The notes beneath the pieces were generated by a model. The model saw nothing but the letters and a program-made list of their open reading frames with translations. It was not told the DNA's origin and did no database searches. A program made the position numbers and the translations under genes. Positions 17,532-26,847 of a stretch of DNA of 64,000 bases are shown in pieces; position 1 is the first letter of the stretch; every line of letters begins with the position of its first letter. Source of the DNA: Motiliproteus sp. MSK22-1 (GTDB taxonomy: Bacteria > Pseudomonadota > Gammaproteobacteria > Pseudomonadales > Balneatricaceae); NCBI RefSeq assembly GCF_001968815.1, contig NZ_MIEQ01000072.1:123691-187690 (forward strand). Direction: 5' to 3'.

Positions 17532-17720
17532 ACTGTTTTTTGTTGAGGTCAAAATTATTTTTAGGGCCCTCCCGGGCCTGCTGCTGTGTCACCTCAGATC
17601 AGCTTATTGTCGTTTTGTATCAGGTTTTGTCGAAGCCTGTTCCTTTAATATGGTGCTTAACAAAACAACAATAACAACTTTCAGTGATTCCTGTTAACGG
17701 AATCCAAGCAGGGGGCTGTC

Positions 17721-19001
17721 GTGACAATACCCGGTAAATTGCCAACTAATCTGAACAATAGACTGCGTTTCTGTCTGCTAGGCAGTCCGGAGCAGACCGC
17801 TTGCTGGTCAGCTCGAAGCCTTGCACAGGGAATCATTCCTCATCACTGGAATGCATCTGATGATCATACCAGACTGGATTCGCTTATCAGAGGTTACTGG
17901 CCCGAATTGCTCCGTACAGGAATAGCCGCTGATGCAAAGCCTTCAGGGTACGTAATCCATGATCAACTGCAACAGGCGCTCGATCAGGTCTCATTGCTGC
18001 TGATCTGCGACCCTGACTATCGACTGGATACCGCTCTGATTGAATCGTTCCCTGAGCTATTAATCGCTGTTGAGCAAAATGTGGCTTTGCCGGGGAATGT
18101 ACCCGCTGTTCGCTGCCTTACTCAGGAGCCGCTTCATTTGTTGCCTCTGGTTGAATTGACTGGGCAAAATCTGAGTGCAGTACGGATCGATAGGGTCTGC
18201 GATTTTTTTCAGCAGTTGGGTATGCAGCCCTCGGTATCTGCTCAATCTGCTCCCCTTTCCTTGCGACTTCAGCGGGCATTGCATCAGGAAATGGAGCAGA
18301 TAGAAAAGGAAGGGCAGGCGACCCGTAACGAACTTCAGAACCTGTTATCCATGGGGCCTGCTCTTAACTGGAGTACCGGTGATCTGGAATCCCCCCAGCG
18401 TAATGCCTGTCTGATTGATCTTATGAAGTCGCAGCGACACCATCAGGTCGGTGCTGGCCTGGGGCTTGCCGATGCCGAACGGCTGCGTTATCAAGCGCAG
18501 CAATACTCCCAATGGCGTCCGGGAGTTAAGGTTGAAGCTCCGTTACGGTTATATCAAGGCAATGTGTTGCCGGATTGGGTGGATTACAACGGACATATGA
18601 GCGAGTCCTTTTATTTGTATGCCTTTGGAGAAGCCTCCGATGCTCTGTTTCGTTACATCGGTATCGATGAAGACTATCGCGCCTCTGAAAATTCTTTTTA
18701 TACCGTGGAAACCCATATCAACTACTACCGAGAAGCCAGTAATGGCGATCCTCTCACTTACAGTACCCAAATACTGGCTGTTGATAAAAAGCGTCTGCAT
18801 CTGTTTCACAGCATGTTTCACGCTGCGAGTGGTGATCTTCTCTGCACTACGGAGCAGATGTTACTGCATGTGGACATGGCCGCTGCAACAGCCTGTGCCA
18901 TTCAACCGCCGGTATTGGAAGCACTGCTGGCCATTCTTGAAACCCATCAGGAATTACCCGTTCCGAAGCAGGTTGGCCGAGTCATGACGATCAGCCCCTG
19001 A
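17721..19001 (+). CDS. Betainyl-CoA thioesterase (CdhB-type) fused to a degenerate carnitine dehydrogenase domain
   Basis: A 426-residue two-domain protein. The C-terminal part (about 275-400) is a hotdog thioesterase of the betainyl-CoA type, with VLPDWVDYNGHMSESFYLYAFGE holding the catalytic aspartate region. The N-terminal part (about 10-240) aligns along its length with the intact carnitine dehydrogenase at 30122-31135: YWPELLRTGIA against [11 protein letters not shown], and LHLLPLVELTG followed by FFQQLGMQPSV against [11 protein letters not shown] followed by [12 protein letters not shown]. It has lost the NAD motif GTGVIGNGW (here GSPEQTACW), the ESAPER segment and the HPFNP motif. The hydrolase is predicted active and the dehydrogenase dead. 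GTG start with GGGGG upstream. Confidence 0.85.
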   Translation: MTIPGKLPTNLNNRLRFCLLGSPEQTACWSARSLAQGIIPHHWNASDDHTRLDSLIRGYWPELLRTGIAADAKPSGYVIHDQLQQALDQVSLLLICDPDYRLDTALIESFPELLIAVEQNVALPGNVPAVRCLTQEPLHLLPLVELTGQNLSAVRIDRVCDFFQQLGMQPSVSAQSAPLSLRLQRALHQEMEQIEKEGQATRNELQNLLSMGPALNWSTGDLESPQRNACLIDLMKSQRHHQVGAGLGLADAERLRYQAQQYSQWRPGVKVEAPLRLYQGNVLPDWVDYNGHMSESFYLYAFGEASDALFRYIGIDEDYRASENSFYTVETHINYYREASNGDPLTYSTQILAVDKKRLHLFHSMFHAASGDLLCTTEQMLLHVDMAAATACAIQPPVLEALLAILETHQELPVPKQVGRVMTISP

Positions 19002-19172
19002 TTACGATTGATAGCGCTGGTGGCCAGGGTTGGCATTACTTGCCGGGATCGTTACCGCGCTGACAATTGGCAGAATATTTCTCTTAGGCAGAGTTGTGTT
19101 TTCAGCAACTATTTCCTTTGCAGACGATTTCCTTTGTAACTGAAAACTCAGATAAGAATGAGGGATACCCCC

Positions 19173-20333
19173 ATGGATTTTGGCCTGACAAACGAACAAC
19201 AGATGATCATCGACAGTACCCGTGCCTTTGTGGAGCAGGAACTGATGCCGTACGAGGACGAGGTTGAAAGCAATAATGTCGTCACCGATAAACTGGCCGC
19301 AAATATCAGGGATAAGGCGTTGAATCATGGTTTTTACGCCGCCAATATGCCGGATACTCTGGGTGGCGGAGGGCTGAGTGATTTTGATATTGCACTGATG
19401 GAGATGGAGTTGGGGCGGACCAGTTTTGCTCTTCAGTCACTTGTTGGCCGTCCGAGCAATATTCTGCTGGCCTGCAAAGGTGAGCAAGTGGAGCGTTATT
19501 TGCTGCCGACGATTCGTGGAGAGCGAACAGAGTGCCTGGCGATGACAGAACCCGGGGCAGGGTCCGATGTTCGCGCAATGAGTTGTAAAGCCGAGCGGGA
19601 CGGCGAGTACTTTGTGCTTAACGGCAGTAAACACTTTATCAGTCATGCAGATATGTCGGACTTCACCATTCTTTTTGCAGCGACAGGTATGGAACAGACT
19701 GCTCGGGGCCCGAAAAAGAAAATAACCAGCTTTTTGGTGGATATGGATGTTGAGGGCTTTGAGGTTCGTCGGGGTTCCAATTGTGTTTCACATCGTGGTT
19801 ATCACCAATGTGAACTCTATTTCACTGATTGCCGGATTCATCAGTCACAAATTTTAGGGGAAGAGCACAAGGGCTTTGATGTCGCTAATGAGTGGCTTGG
19901 GGCGACTCGGTTATCTGTTGCTGCCCTGTCAGTCGGTCGTGGCAGACGAGTGCTGGAGATGTCTACGGACTGGGCAGCTAATCGTAAGCAGTTCGGTCAG
20001 AGTATTGGTAAGTTTCAGGGAACCTCTTTCAAACTTGCAGATATGGCGACGGAACTGGCTGCTGCGGAACAGCTTACCCTGAAAGCGGCCTGGAAACTGG
20101 GTCAGGGGACGATGACTGATCAGGATGCAGCTATTGCCAAACTATACAGCACAGAGATGCTGGCTCGATTGACTGACAACGCAGTTCAGATTTTTGGTGG
20201 AATGGGGCTTATGGAAGAACTGCCGATAGAGCGCTTCTGGCGTGATGCCCGGGTGGAGAGAATCTGGGACGGTACCAGTGAAATACAGCGTCATATTATT
20301 TCCCGAGCTCTCTTACGTCCGTTGGAAGCTTAA
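19173..20333 (+). CDS. Acyl-CoA dehydrogenase, CaiA-like (gamma-butyrobetainyl-CoA/crotonobetainyl-CoA type)
   Basis: A 386-residue flavin-dependent acyl-CoA dehydrogenase. Motifs: MTEPGAGSDVRAM (FAD/substrate signature 1), the second domain TSFLVDMDVEGFEV, RKQFGQSIGKFQG, and VQIFGGMGLMEELPIERFWRDARVERIWDGTSEIQRHII (signature 2). ATG 19173 has GAGGGA upstream and gives the usual N-terminus MDFGLTNEQQMI. From context it oxidises gamma-butyrobetainyl-CoA to crotonobetainyl-CoA; family members can also act in reverse under anaerobic conditions. It lies between the thioesterase and the CoA synthetase on the same strand. Confidence 0.85.
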   Translation: MDFGLTNEQQMIIDSTRAFVEQELMPYEDEVESNNVVTDKLAANIRDKALNHGFYAANMPDTLGGGGLSDFDIALMEMELGRTSFALQSLVGRPSNILLACKGEQVERYLLPTIRGERTECLAMTEPGAGSDVRAMSCKAERDGEYFVLNGSKHFISHADMSDFTILFAATGMEQTARGPKKKITSFLVDMDVEGFEVRRGSNCVSHRGYHQCELYFTDCRIHQSQILGEEHKGFDVANEWLGATRLSVAALSVGRGRRVLEMSTDWAANRKQFGQSIGKFQGTSFKLADMATELAAAEQLTLKAAWKLGQGTMTDQDAAIAKLYSTEMLARLTDNAVQIFGGMGLMEELPIERFWRDARVERIWDGTSEIQRHIISRALLRPLEA

Positions 20334-20392
20334 CCGCACGCCTGCGCCATTTGAGAGAAAAATGGCTGATCAGTCGCTCCAGGAATTGTCCC

Positions 20393-22519
20393 ATGAATAA
20401 ACAACAGCGCAAGAACCTGCAACGAATGCTGCTACCCCGTAGTGTGGTGTTTATCGGTGGTCGGGGGTTGGCAACAGCCATCAAAACCTGTGAAACCATC
20501 GGTTATCAGGGAGAGCTCTTTGTGGTGAACCCATTTTATGAAAGCATCGGTGGTGTGTCTTGCTATGCCACTCTGGATGATTTACCTCAGATTCCCGATG
20601 CTGCTCTGGTTGCTGTCAACAGTAATCAGACTGTGGCGGTTGTTGCCGAATTAGCAAAAAAAGGCGTGGGTGGTTGTGTGTGCTATGCAGCAGGTTTTGC
20701 TGAAGTTGGTGGCGCCGGATCTGAGCTTCAGCGATGCCTGGTCGAAGCCGCCGGTGATATGGCTTTAGTGGGGCCCAATTGTTATGGAGTGCTTAACTTT
20801 GTTGATGGCGTGACTCTTTGGCCTTCAGCGTTCGGGGGAGAAAGGGTGGCCCATGGGGCGGCTGTGATCTCTCAAAGCGGAAATATCGCCCTGAATATGA
20901 CTATGCTGGAGCGCAGCCTGCCGCTGGCGCATGTTATCAGTGTTGGTAATCAGGCCGTTCTGGGTATCGGGGATTATATTCAGGCACTGGTGGAGGATAA
21001 TCGAGTCGACTGTATAGGTCTTTATATCGAAGGCCTGGATGATGTTCCGGCATTTAGTCGAGCAGCACAGTATGCGTTGGAAAAGGGTAAGCCCATCATT
21101 GCAATCAAAGTGGGAGTTTCAGAGGTTGCGGCGAAACTGACGGCGTCACACACTTCGTCTCTGGCCGGTTCAGATACTTTTTACGATGCCTTGTTTCAGC
21201 GTCTGGGTGTTATCCGAGTGAAATCCATGACGGAAATGACAGAAACACTTAAGCTGTTTTGCTGCGCAGCCCCATTGAACGGAAATCGTATCGGGATAAT
21301 GACCTGCGCCGGTGGTGATGCTGCATTAGCGGCGGATCTGGCGAATGTCTGTGGACTGGTTCTGCCGGATCTGAGTCTTACACAAACTGAAACCCTGCAA
21401 GAGCAGTTGGATGACTTTGTCACCGTAGCGAACCCTTTGGATTACAACACGGCGATTTGGGGTAACGAAGCAGAACTCACCCGCTGTTTCAGGGTTATGC
21501 AAGCTGATTCATTTGATGCCACCGTACTGATTATCGACTGTCCGCCCATTGGCACTCAGGATGAAGAAGATTGGGATGCCAGCATCCAGGCACTGATTAA
21601 CACTGCTACCACGGCCACTAACCACAGCATCAACAACTCCTTAAGCTCTGAATCAGGAATGCTGGCGGTTATCAGTACTTTTCCTGAGCGATTGGGTTCA
21701 GCAGTTCGTCAGCGACTAATCTCAGCAGGAATCGCTCCGTTGCAGGGGTTGGAAGAGGGGATTCGAGCCTTGTCTTACAGTGCCTGGTATCAGCAGCGAC
21801 GAATGGATGCGATGAATCAGTCATTTTGTCATGTAGCCTTACCCGATGTTAATCCAGCAGCTTCCAACGGTCGTCTTATGGATGAGTGGCAAAGTAAGCA
21901 ACAGCTGTCGTCTTATGGTTTGCCGGTACCTCAGGGGCAGTTACTTCGATCAGGTGACCGACCGGCAATTACAACCCTGTATCCTGTGGCCCTTAAGGCT
22001 GTGAGTGATCAGTTGGTTCATAAGACAGAGTTGGGGGCTGTGATACTCAACCTGCAAGCGACTGAAGCTGTCACTGAGGCGATGGCAATGATGGAGCTGA
22101 CACTCACTCGACAGGGTAAAAGCTGCAATTGTTTTCTGGTAGAGCCGATGGTCACTGATCCGGTGGCGGAACTCATTGTAGGGGTTCAACGTGATCCCCA
22201 GTTTGGGTTGGCGCTGACGCTTGGCAGTGGCGGTGTACTGGTTAACCTGATCGAGGACAGTGTCACACTGTTGTTGCCGACCAGTAGGGAATCTGTGGCA
22301 AGAGCGCTGGATCGTTTGAAGTGTAAAGCATTGATGACAGGCTATCGCGGTAAACCTCCGGGAGATATTGAAGCACTACTGGATGCTGTTATGGCCGTAG
22401 CGACCTATGCCATTGAACACAGGCAGGATTTATTGGAGTTGGATATCAATCCGTTGATGGTATTGCCAACGGGACAGGGGGTGATAGCGGTGGATGCGAT
22501 GATCAGAACCACTCAGTAA
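20393..22519 (+). CDS. ADP-forming acyl-CoA synthetase (fused alpha-beta type)
   Basis: A 708-residue protein of the NDP-forming acetyl/acyl-CoA synthetase family. It has a CoA-binding domain at 1-130 (LLPRSVVFIGGRGLATAIKTCE), succinyl-CoA ligase-like domains at 140-440 (ISQSGNIALNM, IGDYIQALVED, ITCAGGDAAL-type loop) and a C-terminal ATP-grasp domain from about 490 (PVALKAVSDQLVHKTELGAVILNL, GVQRDPQFGLALTLGSGG). It would activate a betaine acid such as gamma-butyrobetaine, crotonobetaine or carnitine with CoA. The classical cai operon uses an AMP-forming ligase (CaiC) or CoA transferase (CaiB) instead, so this is a variant. ATG 20393 is preceded by CAGGA. Confidence 0.85.
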   Translation: MNKQQRKNLQRMLLPRSVVFIGGRGLATAIKTCETIGYQGELFVVNPFYESIGGVSCYATLDDLPQIPDAALVAVNSNQTVAVVAELAKKGVGGCVCYAAGFAEVGGAGSELQRCLVEAAGDMALVGPNCYGVLNFVDGVTLWPSAFGGERVAHGAAVISQSGNIALNMTMLERSLPLAHVISVGNQAVLGIGDYIQALVEDNRVDCIGLYIEGLDDVPAFSRAAQYALEKGKPIIAIKVGVSEVAAKLTASHTSSLAGSDTFYDALFQRLGVIRVKSMTEMTETLKLFCCAAPLNGNRIGIMTCAGGDAALAADLANVCGLVLPDLSLTQTETLQEQLDDFVTVANPLDYNTAIWGNEAELTRCFRVMQADSFDATVLIIDCPPIGTQDEEDWDASIQALINTATTATNHSINNSLSSESGMLAVISTFPERLGSAVRQRLISAGIAPLQGLEEGIRALSYSAWYQQRRMDAMNQSFCHVALPDVNPAASNGRLMDEWQSKQQLSSYGLPVPQGQLLRSGDRPAITTLYPVALKAVSDQLVHKTELGAVILNLQATEAVTEAMAMMELTLTRQGKSCNCFLVEPMVTDPVAELIVGVQRDPQFGLALTLGSGGVLVNLIEDSVTLLLPTSRESVARALDRLKCKALMTGYRGKPPGDIEALLDAVMAVATYAIEHRQDLLELDINPLMVLPTGQGVIAVDAMIRTTQ

Positions 22520-22646
22520 CAAAAGTATTCAGTAACACAAAAACTCACTAACAAAAAACTTGTAAACGAGAAGGTAGGCGTTTGGGCATCAGTACTGGCT
22601 GGTGTTGCCAGACATCCAGCAACCCTGTTCAGTCGGGAGTTATCAG

Positions 22647-23438
22647 ATGAGCCAATATTCCAATATCAGCACCTGCCGTGAAAAAGGCATTCTTGAAATA
22701 GTCCTGGATCGTCCTAAGGCGAATGCTATTGATGCAGCGACCAGCCATGCTTTAGGAGAAATTTTTATTAATTTTCGTGATGATCCGACACTCGGTGTGG
22801 CCATTATTACCGGAGCGGGTGAGCGATTCTTTTCAGCAGGCTGGGATCTGAAATCGGCAGCAGAAGGAGAAGCGCCTGATGCCGATTTTGGACCCGGTGG
22901 GTTTGCCGGATTAACTGAATTGTTTGATCTGAATAAACCCGTGATAGCAGCCGTTAACGGTTTTGCTGCCGGAGGTGGTTTTGAGCTGGCTCTTGCCTGT
23001 GATCTGATTGTCACTGTCGACCATGCCCAATTTTTTCTTTCTGAAGCTCAGTTGGGGATTATCCCCGATAGCGGAGGTGTTTTTCGTTTACCTCGCCGAT
23101 TACCTGTCGCTATTGCCACCGAAATGTTGTTGACTGGTCGTCGCATGGATGCACATGAAGCTGCTCGCTGGGGGCTGGTGAATCGGGTTTGCTCTCCTGT
23201 CGAGTTAATGGATCAGGCGCGTCAATTGGCTCATCAACTTCTGCACAGTGCTCCTTTGTCTGTCGCTGCGATTAAAGAGATTATTCGCGCGACCGAGCAG
23301 CTCAGTATTGAGGAGTCATATCAGCTTCAGCGTAGTGGTGAGCTGCCTGTTTATCAAAAAATGCTAAGATCTCAGGATGCTATCGAAGGACCTTTGGCGT
23401 TCAGCGAAAAACGTACTCCTGTTTGGCAGGGGAAATAG
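22647..23438 (+). CDS. Enoyl-CoA hydratase, CaiD-like (crotonobetainyl-CoA hydratase)
   Basis: A 263-residue crotonase-fold protein. Motifs: [27 protein letters not shown] (oxyanion hole region), [20 protein letters not shown], and [16 protein letters not shown] with the catalytic glutamate of the family. [28 protein letters not shown] is the standard C-terminal segment. The likely reaction is hydration of crotonobetainyl-CoA to L-carnitinyl-CoA. ATG 22647 with GGGAG seven bases upstream; an in-frame ATG 45 bases earlier has no such site. Confidence 0.88.
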   Translation: MSQYSNISTCREKGILEIVLDRPKANAIDAATSHALGEIFINFRDDPTLGVAIITGAGERFFSAGWDLKSAAEGEAPDADFGPGGFAGLTELFDLNKPVIAAVNGFAAGGGFELALACDLIVTVDHAQFFLSEAQLGIIPDSGGVFRLPRRLPVAIATEMLLTGRRMDAHEAARWGLVNRVCSPVELMDQARQLAHQLLHSAPLSVAAIKEIIRATEQLSIEESYQLQRSGELPVYQKMLRSQDAIEGPLAFSEKRTPVWQGK

Positions 23439-23551
23439 CTGGCCCAAGGAGACAGGATATGGCACATGGGTACCGGTAAACAGGATAATTTGAGCGAAGG
23501 ACGTTGCAGCCGCGACGAAGCTTTCTGTGGTTATATCCGGGAGCGTAAACT

Positions 23552-24568
23552 TTGGGTGTCAGCCAACTTAACAAACAGAGTCCTGTAAAGGACGGACCAG
23601 AACATATCGGGTTCTTGCTGTTGCCTCAATTTGCAATGCTGTCCCTGTTTTGTGCATTAGAACCATTGCGGGTCGCTAATCGTTTTGGGGGAGATCTATA
23701 CAGCTGGCATTTTTTCTCTCAGGATGGTGAGCCGGTTATATCCAGTAGCGGTATTCCTGTTGCCGTGGAGACAGGTCTGGATGGTTTGGAGCGTTGTTCT
23801 ATCCTGATTGTTGATGCCAGTTTTGAACCCGAGGCCAGTCTGACTCCTGAACTTCTGTCTCGCCTGAGACAATTGGATCGAAAGGGTATGGTGATCGGGG
23901 CAATGGATACCGGTTGTTATGCACTGGCTCACGCCGGGTTGTTGGAAAATCACCGGACTACCCTGCACTGGGAGAGCCTGGCTGCCTTTAAAGAGGCTTT
24001 TCCCAAGATAAGGACAACGACAAAATTATTTGAGTTTGACGAGAATCGTTTCAGTTGTTCAGGAGGCACTGCGGCAATTGACATGATGCTGCATATGATT
24101 CGCCAACGTCATGGTGCTGAATTATCCCGTAAAGTCTCGGATCAATTTATTCATGAACGAATTCGCGGTACTCAGGATCACCAGTGTCTTGATGCCGGGA
24201 GACGGCTGAATATCCATCATCCTCAGTTAGTACAGGTGGTGGAAGTGATGGAACAAAACCTGGAGGAGCCTCTGGATATTAGTGAGTTAGCGACTGTTGT
24301 GCAGCTTCCATTGAGATGTCTGCAACGGCTCTTTCATAAACAGTTGAACAGTACGCCTACGCGCTTTTATCTGCAGTTACGGCTTGAACGGGCTCGTCAG
24401 TTATTGCGTCAAACACAGATGCCTGTTGTTGAGGTTGGAATCGCTTGTGGTTTTCACTCGCCAGAGCATTTTTCCCGCAGTTACAAGTCCTGCTTTGGAC
24501 TTTCTCCGAGAACTGATCGCAAGCAGGATCTGGAGTTACAGCGGATGGCTCTGCAAAGGGGTTGTTAA
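23552..24568 (+). CDS. GlxA-family AraC-type regulator, second CdhR/GbdR-like
   Basis: A 338-residue regulator with the same two-domain layout as the one at 16569: DJ-1/PfpI-like ligand domain (IGFLLLPQFAMLSLFCALEPLRVAN, GAMDTGCYALA, FSCSGGTAAIDMMLHMI) and C-terminal AraC DNA-binding domain (LDISELATVVQLPLRCLQRLFHK, VGIACGFHSPEHFSRSY). TTG start at 23552 with GGGAG eight bases upstream. It closes the gamma-butyrobetaine/crotonobetaine operon, so two paralogues flank this gene set; one may sense carnitine and the other betaine or dimethylglycine (inference). Confidence 0.85.
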   Translation: MGVSQLNKQSPVKDGPEHIGFLLLPQFAMLSLFCALEPLRVANRFGGDLYSWHFFSQDGEPVISSSGIPVAVETGLDGLERCSILIVDASFEPEASLTPELLSRLRQLDRKGMVIGAMDTGCYALAHAGLLENHRTTLHWESLAAFKEAFPKIRTTTKLFEFDENRFSCSGGTAAIDMMLHMIRQRHGAELSRKVSDQFIHERIRGTQDHQCLDAGRRLNIHHPQLVQVVEVMEQNLEEPLDISELATVVQLPLRCLQRLFHKQLNSTPTRFYLQLRLERARQLLRQTQMPVVEVGIACGFHSPEHFSRSYKSCFGLSPRTDRKQDLELQRMALQRGC

Positions 24569-24697
24569 AGGTATTGCTAGCCTTTGTTGTTGTTTGACCA
24601 CTGACTAGTTTGTTTTGTCCTAATATAAAGGTGTGAATGAAGGAAATACTGTATGGTGGAGGATTTTCGATAACGCCTGTTTAGCGTGGTAGTTGGC

Positions 24698-25465
24698 ATG
24701 CGAGGACTTTTGTTCTTTCAATGGATCATTGCTCTTACGTTCTTGTTGGTAACACAGGTATCTCAGGGTGATGAAGTCGTTTCATCAGCTGAACCTGCCA
24801 TTCGTCTCCCCAAGCTCCTGGTTTTTTCCGCCATCGAAAAATCACAAAACTCTCTGATTAGTGCTCAGGTATTAGTTGAGGCATATCGACGTATCGGTGT
24901 TTCAATACAGGTTCGATTTTATCCGGCTAAAAGGGCGCTTCTGCTTTCAAATAATGGGTTAGTCGATGGAGAACTATTTCGCATCAGAGGAATTGAAGAG
25001 CAATATCAGAATTTGCGGCCAGTTCCGGTTCCAGTCAATTATCTTGAAGGGGTTGTCTATGCAAAGCAGTTGAATTTTCAGGTCACTGGCTGGGACAGCA
25101 TAAAACCTTACCGAATTGGTATTCGTAGGGGAGTCAAGTTCACCGAAAAGGGAACTGTTGGCATGAATACCAAGATTGCCAATTCAAATGAAGAACTGTT
25201 TACTCTCCTGGAGGCGGGTCATCTGGATGTCATTGCATTAGCACGGCTAAACGGGATAAAAACAGTGCGTGATATGGGGCTGGATGGGCGCGAACCTTTG
25301 CCTGGGTATCTGGTAAAACATCCATTGATTCATTATTTGCACAAGAGGCATGAGGCACTGGTCCCGAAAATACAACAAGAACTTGAAGCGATGGAAAGAG
25401 AAGGGGTTATTCGTAAAATACGTGAACAGCAGGTCGCCGCTATGTTAAGTCCAAATTCGAACTGA
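24698..25465 (+). CDS. Orphan family 3-type periplasmic binding protein
   Basis: A 255-residue exported protein with signal peptide MRGLLFFQWIIALTFLLVTQVSQG. The mature region shows the SBP_bac_3-like pattern LVFSAIEKSQNSLISAQVLVEAYRRIGVSIQVRFYPAKRAL and EELFTLLEAGHLDVIALAR. It lacks the strong ligand-site motifs of known amino acid binders and has no transporter partner nearby. An in-frame GTG lies 12 bases upstream. Similar stand-alone proteins are common in marine Gammaproteobacteria, with unknown ligand. Confidence 0.7.
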   Translation: MRGLLFFQWIIALTFLLVTQVSQGDEVVSSAEPAIRLPKLLVFSAIEKSQNSLISAQVLVEAYRRIGVSIQVRFYPAKRALLLSNNGLVDGELFRIRGIEEQYQNLRPVPVPVNYLEGVVYAKQLNFQVTGWDSIKPYRIGIRRGVKFTEKGTVGMNTKIANSNEELFTLLEAGHLDVIALARLNGIKTVRDMGLDGREPLPGYLVKHPLIHYLHKRHEALVPKIQQELEAMEREGVIRKIREQQVAAMLSPNSN

Positions 25466-25618
25466 TCAGGCATATAGTTGTCATTTTCCGGAACGGGCCA
25501 AATAAAAACCCTGATCTTCAAATTTGTCTGAGTTGGTTGGTGACTACAGTCTTTCGTGTCAGGGCGGTGGCTGGAGGATTGTAACGGTGCCAGCAGTGAA
25601 TATTTTCAGGGGAAAGGT

Positions 25619-26308
25619 ATGAAAACAATTGGATTATTAGCAGGCATGAGCTGGGAAAGCTCAATTGGTTACTACCGTGCTATTAATGAGGGGGTGAAGC
25701 ATTCTCTGGGGGGATTGCATTCGGCAAAAATAGCAATGTACAGCGTTGATTTTGACCCCATTGAGAAGTTACAGCATGCGGGGGATTGGCAGGCCACGGC
25801 TGAAATACTTTCAGAAGCCGCCAAAAATGTACAGTCTGCTGGAGCTGATGTGTTACTGATTTGCACGAATACCATGCATAAAGTGGCTCCACAGATAGAA
25901 GCGGTTATCGATATCCCGTTGCTCCACATTGCTGATGCAACAGCCGAGGTTCTTATAAGCGAAGGAATAAAATCAGTAGGTTTGCTGGGAACTGCTTTCA
26001 CAATGGAGCAGGATTTTTATAAAGGCAGATTAACTGAAAAATACGGGTTAAAGGTTCATGTACCCAGCCCGGAAGACCGGCAAACCGTCCATAATGTCAT
26101 TTATCAAGAGCTGTGTTTAGGAAAAATACAACCCAATTCAAAGGCCGAATATCTACGTATCGTTGATAGTCTCTCCAGTCAGGGGGCAGAAGCGGTGATA
26201 CTGGGTTGCACTGAAATCGGTATGCTGATTAGTCAGCAAGACACTGATGTTAAGCTTTTTGATACAACCGCCATTCATGCCCAAAAAGCGGTAGAGTTTG
26301 CACTATAG
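25619..26308 (+). CDS. Aspartate/glutamate racemase family amino acid racemase
   Basis: A 229-residue cofactor-independent racemase. It begins MKTIGLLAGMSWESSIGYYRAIN, closely resembling the YgeA-type start. Two catalytic cysteines are visible: C84 in VLLICTNTMHKV and the one in AVILGCTEIGMLI near residue 193. ATG 25619 is preceded by AGGGGAAAGGT; the in-frame ATG 63 bases upstream has no good site. Likely interconverts L and D forms of aspartate, glutamate or a broader set. Monocistronic. Confidence 0.88.
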   Translation: MKTIGLLAGMSWESSIGYYRAINEGVKHSLGGLHSAKIAMYSVDFDPIEKLQHAGDWQATAEILSEAAKNVQSAGADVLLICTNTMHKVAPQIEAVIDIPLLHIADATAEVLISEGIKSVGLLGTAFTMEQDFYKGRLTEKYGLKVHVPSPEDRQTVHNVIYQELCLGKIQPNSKAEYLRIVDSLSSQGAEAVILGCTEIGMLISQQDTDVKLFDTTAIHAQKAVEFAL

Positions 26309-26532
26309 TCCTGCTGAATACTGCTCTCTGGTTTCCCGGAAAATCGTTAAGCTGGTTAACTCTGGAACTAATGATCCAGAAAAAGGGTCCGAGTCGTAGT
26401 TCTTCGATGGTTCAGATTTTTCTTGGGACACAAAACTGTCACACAAATAGGGTAAAACGCTGTTGGCATTCTTACGGGGGCCACTGTCAGTAGATTCCCC
26501 TCAGGAATAAAAGACTAAAAAAGGGATATATT

Positions 26533-26736
26533 ATGAAGTTTGAACAACTTCAACAGTGTGAAGTCAGGAGTTTTGATGAAGCGGTTGAGGCACTTTGCCG
26601 TTTTCGTGATTTAGAGCGCAGAACTCCCACCAGCATTATATTTAAGTTTCCTGTTGGTGTACTGCCGGTAGATGTGCTCAATGAATATTATCAGGAGGCA
26701 GAAGGGCTTGGATTATCGGTCAATTATGCTGCCTGA
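26533..26736 (+). CDS. Small hypothetical protein
   Basis: A 67-residue frame with a good AAGGGA ribosome site about eight bases before the ATG and a terminator-like hairpin after it. The protein is soluble and mixed in charge (RSFDEAVEALCRFRDLERR, then IIFKFPVGVLPVDVLNEYYQEAEGLG). I recognise no domain. Independence from the flanking genes, the ribosome site and the hairpin support a real gene. Confidence 0.5.
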   Translation: MKFEQLQQCEVRSFDEAVEALCRFRDLERRTPTSIIFKFPVGVLPVDVLNEYYQEAEGLGLSVNYAA

Positions 26737-26755
26737 TATCGACTGATTTTCAGGG

Positions 26756-26781
26756 CCGGCGGGCTGGCTGCTGCCCACCGG
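26756..26781. terminator. Hairpin between the small gene and the dihaem cytochrome gene
   Basis: Inverted repeat CCGGCGGGC / GCCCACCGG (26756-26764 and 26773-26781), 8 of 9 pairs, between convergent genes, followed by TTTCTG on the plus strand. T tract weak. Confidence 0.45.
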
Positions 26782-26847
26782 TTTCTGAATTGAGAATCAA
26801 TCGGGGATTAATCTCTCACCTTAGGTTCCTTGGTATGGAATAGATTG

